Source of the DNA: Persicaria tinctoria
Taxonomy: Eukaryota; Streptophyta; Magnoliopsida; Caryophyllales; Polygonaceae
Direction: 5' to 3'
Assembly: GCA_037127255.1 (NCBI GenBank)
Contig: JBANSL010000003.1
Location: forward strand, 45,505,314-45,569,313
Length of the DNA stretch: 64,000 nt
A model generated the notes under the pieces. That model was not told the DNA's origin. It saw nothing but the letters and a program-made list of their open reading frames with translations, and did not search any database. This document shows positions 1 through 12,775 of this stretch, in pieces. Position numbers and translations under genes: made by a program. Position 1 is the first letter of the stretch, and every line of letters starts with the position of its first letter.

Positions 1-186
1 CAAAACAAATAGAAGTTTAATAGGTGGGTGGCATTTTGAAAATAAATCTAATTTATGGGTGATTTTTGTAATTTGTAATTTTTATGGATGGTTATGTAAA
101 AATTAGACTAATTTATGGGTAATTATACGTAATTTACTCCCAAAAAAAAGAGGATTTTTATTTTATAAAAGCTAATGACAAGACAA
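1..186. other. AT-rich intergenic stretch, unassigned
   Basis: I see no gene here. The stretch is AT-rich and carries two imperfect copies of a phrase like aatttatgggt (near 48 and 109). This could be the edge of a small transposon or a diverged upstream part of the LINE that becomes readable further right. Confidence 0.4.
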
Positions 187-407
187 CTAAACCAATATTG
201 TTCTCTTTACAAAATAATTAAGAATTTGACCAAAATCTCTCAATGGAGGCTCCTATAATTCAATCGAATGCATACGTACAACTCTCTAAATAACTCATAC
301 AGGTTGACAAAGACATTATGAACCTTCAAAGTAGACTACCCTGGGGATCAATCTCAGACTAGGAGTTATCAAAACTTGAAAGACTAGAAAATAAAAAGAG
401 ACAACTA
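187..407 (+). pseudogene. LINE fragment, segment just upstream of the reverse transcriptase (piece 1 of 3)
   Basis: On the plus strand, one frame read from about 244 gives a charged, helix-like stretch (for example KLERLENKKRQL, ending at 407) interrupted by stops. This resembles the linker between endonuclease and reverse transcriptase in plant L1-type ORF2. The same frame continues after the Helitron at 14844 and again after element A at 45423, so the three segments are one LINE broken by insertions. The upstream limit is unclear. Assignment to LINEs rests on the continuation rather than on this piece alone. Confidence 0.55.
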
Positions 408-2117
408 TCTATATAAACTCTTAATTTAAAATAGTTTAGGATAATGTGTCAATTTTAGAGGCAATTTATGAGTCTTTACCAATCATTATTTTATTTTTTT
501 TGCCATTTTTCTTTGATTTTCTTTAATTTTCCTTTTTTCTTCTTTTTCCTTTAATTTTATTTTTTTCTTTAATTTTACTAACTATCTATATAAACTCTTA
601 ATTTAGAAGAGTTTAGGATGATATGTCAATCTTAGAAACATTTTAGGAGTCTTAACCAATCTTTTTTTTTTGCCATTTTTCTTTGATTTTCTTTAATTCT
701 CCTTTTTTCTTCTTTTTCCTTTAATTTTATTTTTTCTTTAATTTTACTAACTATCTATATCTATATATATATAATCTATATCTATATACACTCTTAATTT
801 AGAAGAGTTTAGGATAATGTGTCAATCTTAGAGGCATTTTAGGAGTCTTAACCAATCATTATTTTTTTTTGCCATTTTTCTTTGATTTTCTTTAATTCTT
901 CTTTTTTCTTCTTTTTCCTTTAATTTTATTTTTTCTTTAATTTTACTAACTATCTATATCTATATCTATATAAACTCTTAATTTAGAAGAGTTTAGGATG
1001 ATGTGTCAATTTTAGAGGCATTTTAGGAGTCTTGACCAATCTTTTTTTTGCCATTTTTCTTTGATTTTCTTTAATTCTCCTTTTTTCTTCTTTTTCCTTT
1101 AATTTTATTTTTTCTTTAATTTTACTAACTATCTATATCTATATATATATAATCTATATACACTCTTAATTTAGAAGAGTTTAGGATAATGTGTCAATCT
1201 TAGAGGCATTTTAGGAGTCTTAACCAATCATTATTTTTTTTTGCCATTTTTCTTTGATTTTCTTTAATTCTCCTTTTTTCTTCTTTTTCCTTTAATTTTA
1301 TTTTTTCTTTAATTTTACTAACTATTGGGCTTAATTCAAAACATAAAATTAATAATAAGAAAATATAAAATAAATATTACTAATCTATATCTATATCTAT
1401 ATCTATTCTCTATATAAACTCTTAATTTAGAAGAGTTTAGGATGATGTGTCAATCTCAGAGGCATTTTAGGAGTCTTGGCCAATCTTTTTTTTTTTACCA
1501 TTTTTCTTTGATTTTCTTTAATTCTCCTTTTTTCTTCTTTTTCCTTTAATTTTATTTTTTATTTAATTTTACTAACTATATATATCTATATCTATATATC
1601 TATACAAACTTTTAATTTAGAAAAGTTTAGGATTATGTGTCAATATTAGAGGCATTTTAGGAGTTTTGACAAATCATTTTTTTTTTTTTGCCATTTTTCT
1701 TTGATTTTCGTTAATTCTCCTTTTTTCTTCTTTTTCCTTTAATTTTATTTTTTCTTTAATTTTACTAACTTCTATATCTATATAAACTCTTAATTTAGAA
1801 GAGTTTAGGATAATGTGTCAATATTGGAGGCATTTTAGGAGTCTTGGCCAATCTTTTTTTTTTTTTTTGCCATTTTTCTTTGATTTTCTTTAATTCTCCT
1901 TTTTTCTTCTTTTTCCTTTAACTTTATTTTTTCTTTAATTTTACTAATTATCTATATCTATATAAACTCTTAATTTAAAAGAGTTTAGGATGATGTGTTA
2001 ATCTTAGAGGCATTTTATGAGTCTTGACCAATCATTTTTTTTTTTGCCATTTTTCTTTGATTTTCTTTAATTCTCCTTTTTTCTTCTTTTTCCTTTAATT
2101 TTATTTTCTTTAATTTT

Positions 2118-2123
<6 letters not shown>

Positions 2124-2177
<54 letters not shown>
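2124..2177. repeat. TA dinucleotide microsatellite
   Basis: An uninterrupted TA run replaces the tatctatatctata start of one array unit. Similar expansions at 2424-2473 and about 12702-12772 sit at the same place in their units. Confidence 0.9.
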
Positions 2178-2179
<2 letters not shown>

Positions 2180-2418
2180 CTATATACATTCTTAATTTAA
2201 AAGAGTTTAGGATAATTAATGTGTCAATCTTAGAGGAATTTTAGGAGTCTTGACCAATTTTTTTTATTTTTTTTTTGCCATTTTTCTTTGATTTTCTTTA
2301 ATTCTTCTTTTTTCTTCTTTTTCCTTTAATTTTATTTTTTTCTTTAATTTTACTAACTGTTGGGCTTAATTCAAAACATAAAATTAATAATAAGAAAATA
2401 TAAAATTAATATTACTAA

Positions 2419-2423
<5 letters not shown>

Positions 2424-2473
<50 letters not shown>
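2424..2473. repeat. TA dinucleotide microsatellite
   Basis: A TA run lies just before tctattctctatatc, at the junction between the 90-bp extra segment and the next array unit. Confidence 0.9.
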
Positions 2474-2475
<2 letters not shown>

Positions 2476-2734
2476 ATTCTCTATATCAACTCTTAATTTA
2501 GAAGAGTTTAGGATGATGTGTCAATTTTAGAGGCATTTTAGGAGTCTTGACCAATTTTTTTTTTTTTTGCCATTTTTCTTTGACTTTCTTTAATTCTCCT
2601 TTTTTTCTTCTTTTTCCTTTAATTTTATTGTTTCTTTAATTTTTCTAACTATCTATATCTATATCTATATAAACTCTTAATTTAGAAGAGTTTAGGATAA
2701 TGTGTTAATCTATATAAACTCTTAATTTAGAAGA

Positions 2735-5700
2735 GTTTAGGATGATGTGTCAATCTTAGAGGCATTTTAGGAGTCTTGACCAATCTTTTTTTTTTGCCAT
2801 GTTTCTTTGATTTTCTTTAATTCTCCTTTTTTCTTCTTTTTCCTTTAATTTTATTTTTTCTTTAATTTTACTAACTATCTATATCTATATATATATAATC
2901 TATATCTATATACACTCTTAATTTAGAAGAGTTTAGGATAATGTGTCAATCTTAGAGGCATTTTAGGAGTCTTAACCAATCATTATTTTTTTTGCCATTT
3001 TTCTTTGATTTTCTTTAATTCTTCTTTTTTCTTCTTTTTCCTTTAATTTTATTTTTTCTTTAATTTTACTAACTATCTATATCTATATAAACTCTTAATT
3101 TAGAAGAGTTTAGGATGATTTGTCAATCTTAGAGGCATTTTAGGAGTCTTAACCAATCTTTTTTTTTTTGCCATTTTTCTTTGATTTTCTTTAATTCTCC
3201 TTTTTTCTTCTTTTTCCTTTAATTTTATTTTTTCTTTAATTTTACTAACTATCTATATCTATATATATAATCTATATCTATATACACTCTTAATTTAGAA
3301 GAGTTTAGGATAATGTGTCAATCTTAGAGGCATTTTAGGAGTCTTAACCAATCATTATTTTTTTTTGCCATTTTTCTTTGATTTTCTTTAATTCTTCTTT
3401 TTTCTTCTTTTTCCTTTAATTTTATTTTTTCTTTAATTTTACTAACTATCTATATCTATATAAACTCTTAATTTAGAGGAGTTTGAGATGATGTGTCAAT
3501 CTTAGAGGCATTTTAGGAGTCTTGACCAATCTTTTTTTTGCCATTTTTCTTTTATTTTCTTTAATTCTCCTTTTTTCTTCTTTTTCCTTTAATTTTATTT
3601 TTTCTTTAATTTTACTAACTATCTATATCTATATATATATATAATCTATATACACTCTTAATTTAGAAGAGTTTAGGATAATATGTCAATCTTAGAGGCA
3701 TTTTAGGAGTCTTAACCAATCATTATTTTTTTTTGCCATTTTTCTTTGATTTTCTTTAATTCTCCTTTTTTCTTCTTTTTCCTTTAATTTTATTTTTTCT
3801 TTAATTTTACTAACTATTGGGCTTAATTCAAAACATAAAATTAATAATAAGAAAATATAAAATTAATATTACTAATCTATATCTATATCTATATCTATTC
3901 TCTATATAAACTCTTAATTTAGAAGAGTTTAGGATGATGTGTCAATCTTAGAGGTATTTTAGGAGTCTTGACCAATCTTTTTTTTATACCATTTTTCTTT
4001 GATTTTCTTTAATTCTCCTTTTTTCTTCTTTTTCCTTTAATTTTATTTTTTATTTAATTTTACTAACTATATATATCTATATCTATATAATCTATATCTA
4101 TATATCTATACAAACTTTTGATTTAGAAAAGTTTAGGATTATGTGTCAATATTAGAGGCATTTTAGGAGTTTTGACAAATCATTTTTTTTTTGCCATTTT
4201 TCTTTGATTTTCGTTAATCCTCCTTTTTTCTTCTTTTTCCTTTAATTTTATTTTTTCTTTAATTTTAGTAATTTCTATATCTATATAAACTCTTAATTTA
4301 GAAGAGTTTAGGATAATGTGTCAATATTAGAGGCATTTTAGGAGTCTTGGCCAATCTTTTTTTTTTTGCCATTTTTCTTTGATTTTCTTTAATTCTCATT
4401 TTTTCTTCTTTTTCCTTTAACTCTATTTTTTCTTTAATATTACTAATTATCTATATCTATATAAACTCTTATTTTAAAAGAGTTTAGGATGATGTGTTAA
4501 TCTTAGAGGCATTTTAGGAGTCTTGACCAATCATTTTTTTTTTTTTGCCATTTTTCTTTGATTTTCTTTAATTCTCCTTTTTTCTTCTTTTTCCTTTAAT
4601 TTTACTAACTATCTATATCTATATATATATATAATCTATATACACTCTTAATTTAAAAGAGTTTAGGATAATTAATGTGTCAATCTTAGAGGAATTTTAG
4701 GAGTCTTGACCAATTATTATTTTTTTTTTTTTGCCATTTTTCTTTGATTTTCTTTAATTCTTCTTTTTTCTTCTTTTTCCTTTAATTTCATTTTTTTCTT
4801 TAATTTTACTAACTGTTGGGCTTAATTCAAAACATAAAATTAATAATAAGAAAATATAAGATTAATATTACTAATCTATATATTTATATATCTATTCTCT
4901 ATATCAACTCTTAATTTAGAAGAGTTTAGGATGATGTGTCAATCTTAGAGGCATTTTAGGAGTCTTGACCAATCTTTTTTTTTTGCCATGTTTCTTTGAT
5001 TTTCTTTAATTCTCCTTTTTTCTTCTTTTTCCTTTAATTTTATTTTTTCTTTAATTTTACTAACTATCTATATCTATATATATATAATCTATATCTATAT
5101 ACACTCTTAATTTAGAAGAGTTTAGGATAATGTGTCAATCTTAGAGGCATTTTAGGAGTCTTAACCAATCATTATTTTTTTTGCCATTTTTCTTTGATTT
5201 TCTTTAATTCTTCTTTTTTCTTCTTTTTCCTTTAATTTTATTTTTTCTTTAATTTTACTAACTATCTATATCTATATAAACTCTTAATTTAGAAGAGTTT
5301 AGGATGATTTGTCAATCTTAGAGGCATTTTAGGAGTCTTAACCAATCTTTTTTTTTTGCCATTTTTCTTTGATTTTCTTTAATTCTCCTTTTTTCTTCTT
5401 TTTCCTTTAATTTTATTTTTTCTTTAATTTTACTAACTATCTATATCTATATATATAATCTATATCTATATACACTCTTAATTTAGAAGAGTTTAGGATA
5501 ATGTGTCAATCTTAGAGGCATTTTAGGAGTCTTAACCAATCATTATTTTTTTTTGCCATTTTTCTTTGATTTTCTTTAATTCTTCTTTTTTCTTCTTTTT
5601 CCTTTAATTTTATTTTTTCTTTAATTTTACTAACTATCTATATCTATATAAACTCTTAATTTAGAGGAGTTTAGGATGATGTGTCAATCTTAGAGGCATT

Positions 5701-8700
5701 TTAGGAGTCTTGACCAATCTTTTTTTTGCCATTTTTCTTTTATTTTCTTTAATTCTCCTTTTTTCTTCTTTTTCCTTTAATTTTATTTTTTCTTTAATTT
5801 TACTAACTATCTATATCTATATCTATATATAATCTATATACACTCTTAATTTAGAAGAGTTTAGGATAATATGTCAATCTTAGAGGCATTTTAGGAGTCT
5901 TAACCAATCATTATTTTTTTTTGCCATTTTTCTTTGATTTTCTTTAATTCTCCTTTTTTCTTCTTTTTCCTTTAATTTTATTTTTTCTTTAATTTTACTA
6001 ACTATTGGGCTTAATTCAAAACATAAAATTAATAATAAGAAAATATAAAATTAATATTACTAATCTATATCTATATCTATATCTATTCTCTATATAAACT
6101 CTTAATTTAGAAGAGTTTAGGATGATGTGTCAATCTTAGAGGTATTTTAGGAGTCTTGACCAATCTTTTTTTTATACCATTTTTCTTTGATTTTCTTTAA
6201 TTCTCCTTTTTTCTTCTTTTTCCTTTAATTTTATTTTTTATTTAATTTTACTAACTATATATATCTATATCTATATAATCTATATCTATATATCTATACA
6301 AACTTTTGATTTAGAAAAGTTTAGGATTATGTGTCAATATTAGAGGCATTTTAGGAGTTTTGACAAATCATTTTTTTTTTTGCCATTTTTCTTTGATTTT
6401 CGTTAATCCTCCTTTTTTCTTCTTTTTCTTTTAATTTTATTTTTTCTTTAATTTTAGTAATTTCTATATCTATATAAACTCTTAATTTAGAAGAGTTTAG
6501 GATAATGTGTCAATATTAGAGGCATTTTAGGAGTCTTGGCCAATCTTTTTTTTTTTTGCCATTTTTCTTTGATTTTCTTTAATTCTCATTTTTTCTTCTT
6601 TTTCCTTTAACTCTATTTTTTCTTTAATATTACTAATTATCTATATCTATATAAACTCTTATTTTAAAAGAGTTTAGGATGATGTGTTAATCTTAGAGGC
6701 ATTTTAGGAGTCTTGACCAATCATTTTTTTTTTTTTTGCCATTTTTCTTTGATTTTCTTTAATTCTCCTTTTTTCTTCTTTTTCCTTTAATTTTACTAAC
6801 TATCTATATCTATATATATATATAATCTATATACACTCTTAATTTAAAAGAGTTTAGGATAATTAATGTGTCAATCTTAGAGGAATTTTAGGAGTCTTGA
6901 CCAATTATTATTTTTTTTTTTTTGCCATTTTTCTTTGATTTTCTTTAATTCTTCTTTTTTCTTCTTTTTCCTTTAATTTCATTTTTTTCTTTAATTTTAC
7001 TAACTGTTGGGCTTAATTCAAAACATAAAATTAATAATAAGAAAATATAAGATTAATATTACTAATCTATATATTTATATATCTATTCTCTATATCAACT
7101 CTTAATTTAGAAGAGTTTAGGATGATGTGTCAATTTTAGATGCATTTTAGGAGTCTTGACCATTTTTTTTTTTTGCCATTTTTCTTTGACTTTCTTTAAT
7201 TCTCCTTTTTTCTTCTTTTTCCTTTCATTTTATTGTTTCTTTAATTTTTCTAACTATCTATATCTATATCTATATATTCTATATCTATATAAACTCTTAA
7301 TTTAGAAGAGTTTAGGATAATGTGTTAATCTTAGAGGCATTTTAGGTGTCTTGACCAATCTTTTTTTTTTGCCATTTTTCTTTGATTTTCTTTAATTCTC
7401 CTTTTTTTCTCCTTTTTCCTTTAACTTTATTTTTTCTTTAATTTTACTAACTTCTATATAAACTCTTAATTTAGAAGAGTTTAGGATAATGTGTCAATCT
7501 TAGAGGCATTTTAGGAGTCTTGACCAATCTTTTTTTTTTGCCATTTTTCTTTGATTTTCTTTAATCCTCCTTTTATCTTCTTTTTCCTTTAATTTTATTT
7601 TTTCTTTAATTTTACTAACTATTTGGCTTAATTCAAAACATAAAATTAATAATAAGAAAATATAAAATTAATATTACTAATCTATATCTATATCTATATC
7701 TATTCTCTATATAAACTCTTAATTTAGAAGAGTTTAGGATGATTTGTCAATCTTAGAGGCATTTTAGGAGTCTTAACCAATCTTTTTTTTTTGCCATTTT
7801 TCTTTGATTTTCTTTAATTCTCCTTTTTTCTTCTTTTTCCTTTAATTTTATTTTTTCTTTAATTTTACTAACTATCAATATCTATATATATAATCTATAT
7901 CTATATACACTCTTAATTTAGAAGAGTTTAGGATAATGTGTCAATCTTAGAGGCATTTTAGGAGTCTTAACCAATCATTATTTTTTTTGCCATTTTTCTT
8001 TGATTTTCTTTAATTCTTCTTTTTTCTTCTTTTTCCTTTAATTTTATTTTTTCTTTAATTTTACTAACTATCTATATCTATATAAAATCTTAATTTAGAA
8101 GAGTTTAGGATGATTTGTCAATCTTAGAGGAATTTTAGGAGTCTTGACCAATCATTATTTTTTTTGCCATTTTTCTTTGATTTTCTTTAATTCTCCTTTT
8201 TTCTTCTTTTTCCTTTAATTTTATTTTTTCTTTAATTTTACTAACTATTGGGCTTAATTCAAAACATAAAATTAATAATAAGAAAATATAAAATCAATAT
8301 TACTAATCTATATCTATATCTATATCTATTCTCTATATAAACTCTTAATTTAGAAGAGTTTAGGATGATGTGTCAATCTTAGAGGCATTTTAGGAGTCTT
8401 GACCAATCTTTTTTTTATACCATTTTTCTTTGATTTTCTTTAATTCTCCCTTTTTCTTCTTTTTCCTTTAATTTTATTTTTTATTTAATTTTACTAACTA
8501 TATATATCTATATCTATATAATCTATATCTATATATCTATACAAACTTTTGATTTAGAAAAGTTTAGGATTATGTGTCAATATTAGAGGCATTTTAGGAG
8601 TTTTGACAAATCATTTTTTTTTTGCCATTTTTCTTTGATTTTCGTTAATCCTCCTTTTTTCTTCTTTTTCCTTTAATTTTATTTTTTCTTTAATTTTACT

Positions 8701-11700
8701 AATTTCTATATCTATATAAACTCTTAATTTAGAAGAGTTTAGGATAATGTGTCAATATTAGAGGCATTTTAGGAGTCTTGGCCAATCTTTTTTTTTTTTG
8801 CCATTTTTCTTTGATTTTCTTTAATTCTCATTTTTTCTTCTTTTTCCTTTAACTCTATTTTTTCTTTAATATTACTAATTATCTATATCGATATAAACTC
8901 TTATTTTAAAAGAGTTTAGGATGATGTGTTAATCTTAGAGGCATTTTAGGAGTCTTGACCAATCAATTTTTTTTTTTTGCCATTTTTCTTTGATTTTCTT
9001 TAATTCTCCTTTTTTCTTCTTTTTCCTTTAATTTTACTAACTATCTATATCTATATATATATAATCTATATACACTCTTAATTTAAAAGAGTTTAGGATA
9101 ATTAATGTGTCAATCTTAGAGGAATTTTAGGAGTCTTGACCAATTATTATTATTTTTTTTTTGCCATTTTTCTTTGATTTTCTTTAATTCTTCTTTTTTC
9201 TTCTTTTTCCTTTAATTTCATTTTTTTCTTTAATTTTACTAACTGTTGGGCTTAATTCAAAACATATAATTAATAATAAGAAAATATAAGATTAATATTA
9301 CTAATCTATATATTTATATATCTATTCTCTATATCAACTCTTAATTTAGAAGAGTTTAGGATGATGTGTCAATTTTAGATGCATTTTAGGAGTCTTGACC
9401 ATTTTTTTTTTTTTGCCATTTTTCTTTGACTTTCTTTAATTCTCCTTTTTTCTTCTTTTTCCTTTCATTTTATTGTTTCTTTAATTTTTCTAACTATCTA
9501 TATCTATATCTATATAAACTCTTAATTTAGAAGAGTTTAGGATAATGTGTTAATCTTAGAGGCATTTTAGGTGTCTTGACCAATCTTTTTTTTTTGCCAT
9601 TTTTCTTTGATTTTCTTTAATTCTCCTTTTTTTTCTCCTTTTTCCTTTAACTTTATTTTTTCTTTAATTTTACTAACTTCTATATAAACTCTTAATTTAG
9701 AAGAGTTTAGGATAATGTGTCAATCTTAGAGGCATTTTAGGAGTCTTGACCAATCTTTTTTTTTTGCCATTTTTCTTTGATTTTCTTTAATCCTCCTTTT
9801 ATCTTCTTTTTCCTTTAATTTTATTTTTTCTTTAATTTTACTAACTATTTGGCTTAATTCAAAACATAAAATTAATAATAAGAAAATATAAAATTAATAT
9901 TACTAATCTATATCTATATCTATATCTATTCTCTATATAAACTCTTAATTTAGAAGAGTTTAGGATGATTTGTCAATCTTAGAGGCATTTTAGGAGTCTT
10001 AACCAATCTTTTTTTTTTGCCATTTTTCTTTGATTTTCTTTAATTCTCCTTTTTTCTTCTTTTTCCTTTAATTTTATTTTTTCTTTAATTTTACTAACTA
10101 TCTATATCTATATATATAATCTATATCTATATACACTCTTAATTTAGAAGAGTTTAGGATAATGTGTCAATCTTAGAGGCATTTTAGGAGTCTTAACCAA
10201 TCATTATTTTTTTTGCCATTTTTCTTTGATTTTCTTTAATTCTTCTTTTTTCTTCTTTTTCCTTTAATTTTATTTTTTCTTTAATTTTACTAACTATCTA
10301 TATCTATATAAAATCTTAATTTAGAAGAGTTTAGGATGATTTGTCAATCTTAGAGGAATTTTAGGAGTCTTGACCAATCATTATTTTTTTTGCCATTTTT
10401 CTTTGATTTTCTTTAATTCTCCTTTTTTCTTCTTTTTCCTTTAATTTTATTTTTTCTTTAATTTTACTAACTATTGGGCTTAATTCAAAACATAAAATTA
10501 ATAATAAGAAAATATAAAATTAATATTACTAATCTATATCTATATCTATATCTATATCTATTCTCTATATAAACTCTTAATTTAGAAGAGTTTAGGATGA
10601 TGTGTCAATCTTAGAGGCATTTTAGGAGTCTTGACCAATCTTTTTTTTATACCATTTTTCTTTGATTTTCTTTAATTCTCCTTTTTTCTTCTTTTTCCTT
10701 TAATTTTATTTTTTATTTAATTTTACTAACTATATATATCTATATCTATATAATCTATATCTATATATCTATACAAACTTTTGATTTAGAAAAGTTTAGG
10801 ATTATGTGTCAATATTAGAGGCATTTTAGGAGTTTTGACAAATCATTTTTTTTTTGCCATTTTTCTTTGATTTTCGTTAATCCTCCTTTTTTCTTCTTTT
10901 TCCTTTAATTTTATTTTTTCTTTAATTTTACTAATTTCTATATCTATATAAACTCTTAATTTAGAAGAGTTTAGGATAATGTGTCAATATTAGAGGCATT
11001 TTAGGAGTCTTGGCCAATCTTTTTTTTTTTTGCCATTTTTCTTTGATTTTCTTTAATTCTCATTTTTTCTTCTTTTTCCTTTAACTCTATTTTTTCTTTA
11101 ATATTACTAATTATCTATATCGATATAAACTCTTATTTTAAAAGAGTTTAGGATGATGTGTTAATCTTAGAGGCATTTTAGGAGTCTTGACCAATCAATT
11201 TTTTTTTTTTTTGCCATTTTTCTTTGATTTTCTTTAATTCTCATTTTTTCTTCTTTTTCCTTTAATTTTACTAACTATCTATATCTATATATATATAATC
11301 TATATACACTCTTAATTTAAAAGAGTTTAGGATAATTAATGTGTCAATCTTAGAGGAATTTTAGGAGTCTTGACCAATTATTATTTTATTTTTTTTGCCA
11401 TTTTTCTTTGATTTTCTTTAATTCTTCTTTTTTCTTCTTTTTCCTTTAATTTCATTTTTTTCTTTAATTTTACTAACTGTTGGGCTTAATTCAAAACATA
11501 TAATTAATAATAAGAAAATATAAGATTAATATTACTAATCTATATATTTATATATCTATTCTCTATATCAACTCTTAATTTAGAAGAGTTTAGGATGATG
11601 TGTCAATTTTAGATGCATTTTAGGAGTCTTGACCATTTTTTTTTTTTTGCCATTTTTCTTTGACTTTCTTTAATTCTCCTTTTTTCTTCTTTTTCCTTTC

Positions 11701-12600
11701 ATTTTATTGTTTCTTTAATTTTTCTAACTATCTATATCTATATCTATATAAACTCTTAATTTAGAAGAGTTTAGGATAATGTGTTAATCTTAGAGGCATT
11801 TTAGGTGTCTTGACCAATCTTTTTTTTTTTGCCATTTTTCTTTGATTTTCTTTAATTCTCCTTTTTTTCTCCTTTTTCCTTTAACTTTATTTTTTCTTTA
11901 ATTTTACTAACTTCTATATAAACTCTTAATTTAGAAGAGTTTAGGATAATGTGTCAATCTTAGAGGCATTTTAGGAGTCTTGACCAATCTTTTTTTTTTG
12001 CCATTTTTCTTTGATTTTCTTTAATCCTCCTTTTATCTTCTTTTTCCTTTAATTTTATTTTTTCTTTAATTTTACTAACTATTTGGCTTAATTCAAAACA
12101 TAAAATTAATAATAAGAAAATATAAAATTAATATTACTAATCTATATCTATATCTATATCTATTCTCTATATAAACTCTTAATTTAGAAGAGTTTAGGAT
12201 GATTTGTCAATCTTAGAGGCATTTTAGGAGTCTTAACCAATCTTTTTTTTTTGCCATTTTTCTTTGATTTTCTTTAATTCTCCTTTTTTCTTCTTTTTCC
12301 TTTAATTTTATTTTTTCTTTAATTTTACTAACTATCTATATCTATATATATAATCTATATCTATATACACTCTTAATTTAGAAGAGTTTAGGATAATGTG
12401 TCAATCTTAGAGGCATTTTAGGAGTCTTAACCAATCATTATTTTTTTTGCCATTTTTCTTTGATTTTCTTTAATTCTTCTTTTTTCTTCTTTTTCCTTTA
12501 ATTTTATTTTTTCTTTAATTTTATTAACTATCTATATCTATATAAAATCTTAATTTAGAAGAGTTTAGGATGATGTGTCAATCTTAGAGGAATTTTAGGA
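2735..12600 (+). repeat. Higher-order repeats of about 2.2 kb inside the array
   Basis: Diagnostic variants recur at fixed long spacing. gccatgtttc occurs near 2797 and 4986 (about 2.19 kb). A gaggagttt variant occurs near 3476 and 5662. The tcaattttagatgcatttta variant occurs near 7130, 9370 and 11606 (about 2.24 kb). Blocks of roughly ten or more base units were therefore copied as a whole: one block twice (about 2735-4917 and 4923-7106), and a second block twice plus a partial third copy (from about 7107, 9347 and 11585). Confidence 0.8.
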
Positions 12601-12695
12601 GTCTTGACCAATCTTTTTTTTGCCATTTTTCTTTCATTTTCTTTAATTCTCCTTTTTTCTTCTTTTTCCTTTAATTTTATTTTTTCTTTAATTTT

Positions 12696-12701
<6 letters not shown>

Positions 12702-12772
<71 letters not shown>
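12702..12772. repeat. TA dinucleotide microsatellite
   Basis: The longest TA run in the window, again at a unit start in the array. The poly-YI reading frame that crosses it is an artefact. Confidence 0.9.
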
Positions 12773-12775
<3 letters not shown>

